Assembly (NCBI GenBank): GCA_039807445.1
Contig: JBDHRG010000146.1
Span: 1 to 9,349 of the forward strand
Direction of reading: 5' to 3'
Length of the DNA: 9,349 nt
Source: JBDHRG01 sp039807445
Lineage (GTDB): Bacteria > Pseudomonadota > Gammaproteobacteria > Competibacterales > Competibacteraceae
Of the stretch, positions 7,153 to 9,349 are shown piece after piece. Made by a program: the position numbers and the translations under genes. How positions within the stretch are numbered: position 1 is the first letter of the stretch; every line of letters starts with the position of its first letter. The notes under the pieces were generated by a model. That model was given only the letters and a program-made list of their open reading frames with translations, was not told the origin of the DNA and searched no databases.

Positions 7153-7995
7153 TCAGATGGCGGGTGCCGTTACCGCGGTCTGCGGCACGTCCATCACCAG
7201 GCCGAACCACTTCTTCTGGATCGCGGCCAGCCGGCCATCGGCGTGCAGCTTGACGATCGCCGCATCGATCGCTTGCAGCAGCGGCTCCGAATCGGCGTCC
7301 TTGCGCCCGACGTAGGCGAAGTAGGTCTTGGCGCCGAATGGGGGCGTCACCACCGCGAAGGCGTCCGGGCGCTGCGCGGCGACATAGGCGATGTTCGGCA
7401 GCGAGTTGGCTACCGCGACGATACGCCCGGTGGTCAGGTCCGCGTAAGCCTGGTTGTTGTCGACGTACTCGCGCACCTTGGCCGGCTCGGGCAGGGTCGC
7501 GACGAACTGCTTGAGCTGCTCGAGCTGCGACGAGCCCTTGCCACCCCCGACTGCCTTGCCGGCGATATCCTGCGGCTTGGCGATCGCGGCGTCGCTGGCG
7601 CGCTTGAGCAGGGCCACGCTCGCGTCGGCGATCGGCAGGGTGAAGCGGTAGCGCTGCATGCGCGCCCTGGTGATCGTGACCGGACCGCCGACCAGGTCGA
7701 ACTTGTTCGCCTCGAGCCCCGGCAGGATGCTCGGCCAGGGCAGGTCGATGAAGCGCACCTTGACCCCGAGTTCCTTGCCGACCTCGGCGAGGAGATCGAC
7801 GTTGACGCCCTTCTGCACGCCGTTGTCGAGGAAGTCGAAGGGCGCGAACTGCATCTCGGTGCCCACCACCAGTTCGCCGGCCTTGCGCACCTTCTCCAGC
7901 AGATCGTCGGCCTGAGCCGCCGCCGACGCCGCGAAGGCGAGCACGCACGCCGACAGGCGGACCAGGCCCCGGCCGATTACCGTGGAACGCTTCAT
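7153..7995 (-). CDS. Periplasmic amino-acid-type substrate-binding protein (SBP_bac_3 family)
   Basis: A 280-residue exported binding protein. A Sec signal peptide covers residues 1-29 (positive MKRSTVIGRGLVR, hydrophobic core, cleavage likely after AQA before DD). The mature part has the family 3 start LVVGTEMQFAPFDFLDNGVQ (42-61), GVNVDLLAEVGKELGVKV (63-80), FDLVGGPVTITRARMQRYRF (99-118) with Arg112 at the position that binds the ligand carboxylate, and the second-lobe element GRIVAVANSLPNIAYVA (190-206). The second-lobe Asp that usually holds the amino group (consensus AVVxDSP) appears replaced by Ser198 or Asn197, so the ligand may not be a standard amino acid. The ATG at 7995 has a strong AGGAGGAG 5 nt upstream. 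It is the first gene of the operon and sets the importer's specificity. Confidence 0.92.
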   Translation of the reverse strand: MKRSTVIGRGLVRLSACVLAFAASAAAQADDLLEKVRKAGELVVGTEMQFAPFDFLDNGVQKGVNVDLLAEVGKELGVKVRFIDLPWPSILPGLEANKFDLVGGPVTITRARMQRYRFTLPIADASVALLKRASDAAIAKPQDIAGKAVGGGKGSSQLEQLKQFVATLPEPAKVREYVDNNQAYADLTTGRIVAVANSLPNIAYVAAQRPDAFAVVTPPFGAKTYFAYVGRKDADSEPLLQAIDAAIVKLHADGRLAAIQKKWFGLVMDVPQTAVTAPAI

Positions 7996-8042
7996 CTGTC
8001 TCCTCCTGCTCTTATGGTGATCGAGCCTCTCGGCGGCGGACA

Positions 8043-8104
8043 CCGGGCACACGCCCGGGCACTCCGTCATCGAGCGGCTCGTGGACCCTCCCGGAGGACG
8101 GTCC
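8043..8104 (-). promoter_or_regulatory. Structured 5' leader of the import operon
   Basis: Two hairpins lie between the predicted transcription start (about 8106) and the binding-protein RBS. One has stem CCGGGC/GCCCGG around a 4-nt loop (8043-8058). The other is nested, with outer GGACC/GGTCC (8083-8087, 8100-8104) and inner CCTC/GAGG (8087-8090, 8094-8097). The outer and inner stems share base 8087, so they cannot form completely at the same time. Attenuation or mRNA stabilisation is possible, but no leader peptide with its own stop codon is seen. Confidence 0.3.
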
Positions 8105-8111
8105 GTGGCAG

Positions 8112-8123
8112 CAGTATATACAG
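8112..8123. promoter_or_regulatory. Probable HutC-type operator over the import-operon -10
   Basis: CAGTATATACAG is a 12-bp dyad with a single mismatched pair and a perfect 8-bp core GTATATAC (8114-8121). The core fits the operator pattern described for the HutC subfamily of GntR regulators, GT-N-TA-N-AC. It overlaps the -10 hexamer (8113-8118, minus strand), where a bound repressor would block RNA polymerase. The operon's last gene encodes a HutC-type regulator, so autoregulation is the simplest reading. Confidence 0.55.
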
Positions 8124-8140
8124 GAAATGATGGGCATCAA
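8113..8140 (-). promoter_or_regulatory. Promoter of the import/aminotransferase/regulator operon
   Basis: On the minus strand, TTGATG (8135-8140, 4/6 to consensus) and TATACT (8113-8118, 5/6) are separated by 16 nt. Transcription would begin near 8106, giving a leader of about 110 nt before the binding-protein ATG at 7995. It is the best sigma-70-like pair seen on this strand and coincides with the HutC-pattern operator. Confidence 0.5.
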
Positions 8141-8148
8141 GCCGATTT

Positions 8149-8190
8149 TTCTGTTTCTATCGGCGGCAAGAACATGTACTTGAAACAGAA
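8149..8190. repeat. 9-bp inverted repeat in the control region
   Basis: TTCTGTTTC (8149-8157) and GAAACAGAA (8182-8190) are perfect inverted copies separated by 24 nt. The pair spans the middle of the divergent region, just upstream of the minus-strand -35, and encloses most of the 16-bp palindrome at 8167-8182. A paired regulator-binding site is more likely than an RNA hairpin, as it lies upstream of both predicted start sites. The binding protein is unknown. Confidence 0.5.
8167..8182. promoter_or_regulatory. 16-bp near-perfect palindrome, candidate operator
   Basis: CAAGAACATGTACTTG pairs at seven of eight positions (only A8171/A8178 fail). Its length and symmetry suit a dimeric helix-turn-helix regulator. 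Its centre ACATGT differs from the GTATATAC core at 8114-8121, so it may be bound by another regulator or as a weaker site for the same one. It lies between the two divergent promoters. Confidence 0.45.
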
Positions 8191-8197
8191 TCACCAT

Positions 8198-8229
8198 CCT
8201 GACGGATCAGATGCCAACCGGTCGTCAGG
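8198..8229. repeat. 7-bp inverted repeat just upstream of the oxygenase -35
   Basis: CCTGACG (8198-8204) and CGTCAGG (8223-8229) are perfect inverted copies with an 18-nt spacer, ending 4 nt before the TTGACA at 8234. The position would suit an activator of the oxygenase gene. A chance origin cannot be excluded for arms of this length. Confidence 0.3.
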
Positions 8230-8233
8230 CTTG

Positions 8234-8262
8234 TTGACATGACATGATTGCACTGATACATA
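8234..8262 (+). promoter_or_regulatory. Probable promoter of the oxygenase gene
   Basis: A perfect consensus -35 TTGACA (8234-8239) is followed after 17 nt by the weak -10 candidate TACATA (8257-8262). Transcription would start near 8269, leaving a leader of about 88 nt. The segment ATACATACTGC (8256-8266) over the -10 matches 9 of 11 bases of GTATATACTGC, the minus-strand sequence of the operator on the opposite promoter, hinting at shared control. Confidence 0.4.
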
Positions 8263-8356
8263 CTGCATCGATGTGCAGCAGCGTCGACCTCACGCACCGA
8301 TCCAGCGTGGTCGCGACCGCCTGCACTCGACGGCAGCACCACACGAGGAGCGAGAG

Positions 8357-9337
8357 ATGGCCGAAGTACAGGGGATTCCGGTAGTCGACATCGGCGGGGT
8401 CCGCGAGGGCGAGCGCGCGGCCCTGGAGCGTGCGGCACGCGAGATCCACGCCGCCTGCACCACGGTAGGCTTCTTCTACATCCGCAATCACGGCGTCCCG
8501 CAGCCGATCGTCGATGCTGCCGTCGCGGCGGCCCGCACCTTCTTCGCCTTTCCCGTGGAAACCAAGCGCCGGGTAGCCGTGAACCCGCGTCACCGCGGCT
8601 TCAACGCCCTCGGCGACGCCACGATGTACCAGGCGACCAAGCCCGACTACAAAGAGTTCTTCAGCATCGGCCTCGAGCTGCCGGAAGACGATCCGGCGGT
8701 GCTCGCCGGCGAGGCTCTGCGCGGCCCCAACAACTGGCCGGACTTCATGCCCGAGCTGCGCTCGGCGCTGTACGCCTACTACGAGGCGATCGGCGCCTGC
8801 GGCAGCGATCTGCTGCGCGCGGTGGCATTGAGCCTCGGCATCGACGAGCGCTTCTTCGCCGACAAGTACCGCAAGCGCATGCAGCGCACGCAGATGGTTT
8901 ACTACCCGCCGCATCCGCCGCAGTCCGAAGCCGACCTGTTCGGCGTGGCGCCGCATACCGACTACGGCTGCATCACGCTGCTGTGGCAGGACGACAGCGG
9001 CGGCCTGCAGGTGCTCGAGCGCGGCTCGCAGACCTGGATCGACGCGCCGCCGATCCCCGGCACCTTCGTGATCAACGTCGGCGACCTGCTCGCGCGCTGG
9101 TCCAACGACCGCTTCGCCTCGACGCCGCACCGGGTGATCAACCGCTCCGGCCGCGAACGCTATTCGATCGCGACCTTCTACGATCCCGACTACGGCGCGC
9201 GCGTCGACCCCCGCGACCTCGGCGCCGGCGCCGAGGCGTGCAAGTACGCGCCGGTGCTCGCCGGCGAGCACATCCTGCAGCGCATCGACCAGTCGATGGC
9301 CTACCGCAAGCAGTCGCGGGCGGCCGGCGCCGGCTGA
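8357..9337 (+). CDS. Isopenicillin N synthase-family Fe(II)/2-oxoglutarate-dependent oxygenase
   Basis: A 326-residue cytoplasmic non-haem iron oxygenase. The N-terminal DIOX_N domain (about 6-110) shows IPVVDIGG and TTVGFFYIRNHGVP (35-48). The double-stranded beta-helix core (about 175-275) carries the iron ligands His200 and Asp202 (VAPHTDYGCITLLWQDD) and His258 (STPHRVINR), plus the 2-oxoglutarate-binding R-x-S as Arg268-Tyr-Ser270. The site is intact, so it should be active. Bacterial members are often named 2-oxobutyrate oxidase or simply 2OG-Fe(II) oxygenase; the substrate cannot be read from sequence. The ATG at 8357 has GAGGAG 6 nt upstream and directly precedes the conserved N-terminus. 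It is transcribed away from the import operon through a shared control region, so it probably acts on the imported compound or its transamination product. Only 12 nt follow its stop codon, so the downstream context is unknown. Confidence 0.92.
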   Translation: MAEVQGIPVVDIGGVREGERAALERAAREIHAACTTVGFFYIRNHGVPQPIVDAAVAAARTFFAFPVETKRRVAVNPRHRGFNALGDATMYQATKPDYKEFFSIGLELPEDDPAVLAGEALRGPNNWPDFMPELRSALYAYYEAIGACGSDLLRAVALSLGIDERFFADKYRKRMQRTQMVYYPPHPPQSEADLFGVAPHTDYGCITLLWQDDSGGLQVLERGSQTWIDAPPIPGTFVINVGDLLARWSNDRFASTPHRVINRSGRERYSIATFYDPDYGARVDPRDLGAGAEACKYAPVLAGEHILQRIDQSMAYRKQSRAAGAG

Positions 9338-9349
9338 GGCCGACAGCTC

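Larger units (their letters stand above)
7996..8356. other. Divergent control region between the import operon and the oxygenase gene
   Basis: A 361-nt non-coding stretch, with the part from about 8110 to 8270 visibly less GC-rich than the genes. It holds a leader with hairpins (8043-8104), a minus-strand promoter with a HutC-pattern operator (8112-8140), a 9-bp inverted repeat (8149-8190) enclosing most of a 16-bp palindrome (8167-8182), a 7-bp inverted repeat (8198-8229), and a plus-strand promoter (8234-8262). A plus-strand leader of about 85 nt follows, containing the palindrome GGTCGCGACC (8309-8318). No small gene with a credible start signal was found in it. Confidence 0.75.

Noticed and set aside
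7996..8070. Histidine attenuator leader peptide before the binding-protein gene
   Set aside because: A 25-codon frame with two adjacent His codons exists, but it has no stop before the gene, no clear ribosome-binding site and no terminator/antiterminator pair with a T-tract.
7084..8130. Plus-strand open frame (348 codons) opposite the binding-protein gene
   Set aside because: No family resemblance, and it is antisense to a gene with a clear signal peptide and binding-protein motifs.
8012..8197. Small minus-strand ORF (61 codons) in the divergent control region
   Set aside because: No good ribosome-binding site, and it covers the predicted promoter and operators; it contains no recognisable motif.
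1..9349. CRISPR arrays, tRNA or rRNA genes, insertion sequences, phage or toxin-antitoxin genes
   Set aside because: No regularly spaced repeats, cloverleaf-like segments, transposase motifs or terminal repeats were seen, and nearly all of the DNA is accounted for by ten metabolic, transport and regulatory genes.

Overview
This is a very GC-rich window (roughly 70% by eye). Its gene content and codon use suit a high-GC proteobacterium, most likely a betaproteobacterium of the Burkholderiales or Rhodocyclales. That placement is inferred from style only; no rRNA or marker gene is present. There are ten protein genes and almost no spare DNA.

Left part (1-2957), one-carbon and oxyanion module. 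On the minus strand, purU (10-formyl-tetrahydrofolate hydrolase) is followed after 16 nt by a TupB-type tungstate (or molybdate) ABC permease. The permease stop codon is overlapped by the start of the matching ATPase gene, which runs off the left edge. Divergent from purU, across 181 nt, is folD, which makes the 10-formyl-THF that PurU hydrolyses to formate and THF. Formate production beside uptake of the metal used by formate dehydrogenases is a plausible functional link, although no dehydrogenase gene is in view.

Middle and right part (2985-7995), a six-gene minus-strand operon. Its order is periplasmic amino-acid-type binding protein, two HisM/HisQ-type permeases, HisP/GlnQ-type ATPase, HisC-like PLP aminotransferase, and a HutC-subfamily GntR repressor as the last gene. 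The junctions from the first permease onward are overlapping or 3-16 nt apart. The operon converges on folD, and two adjacent hairpins lie at that junction.

Right edge (7996-9349). A 361-nt control region separates the operon from a divergent gene for an isopenicillin-N-synthase-family Fe(II)/2-oxoglutarate oxygenase. The control region is less GC-rich than the genes and unusually dense in dyad symmetry. It holds a good minus-strand promoter whose -10 is covered by GTATATAC, a match to the HutC-subfamily operator pattern GT-N-TA-N-AC. It also holds a near-perfect 16-bp palindrome, a 9-bp inverted repeat around it, a 7-bp inverted repeat, and a plus-strand promoter with a consensus TTGACA.

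Taken together, the right half looks like a self-regulated uptake and conversion locus for a histidine-like or other amino-acid-like compound. The importer brings it in, the aminotransferase and oxygenase modify it, and the HutC-type repressor senses it or a product. None of the classical hut degradation enzymes (HutH, HutU, HutI, HutG) is in the window, so the substrate and chemistry are open. This is the most interesting part of the window.
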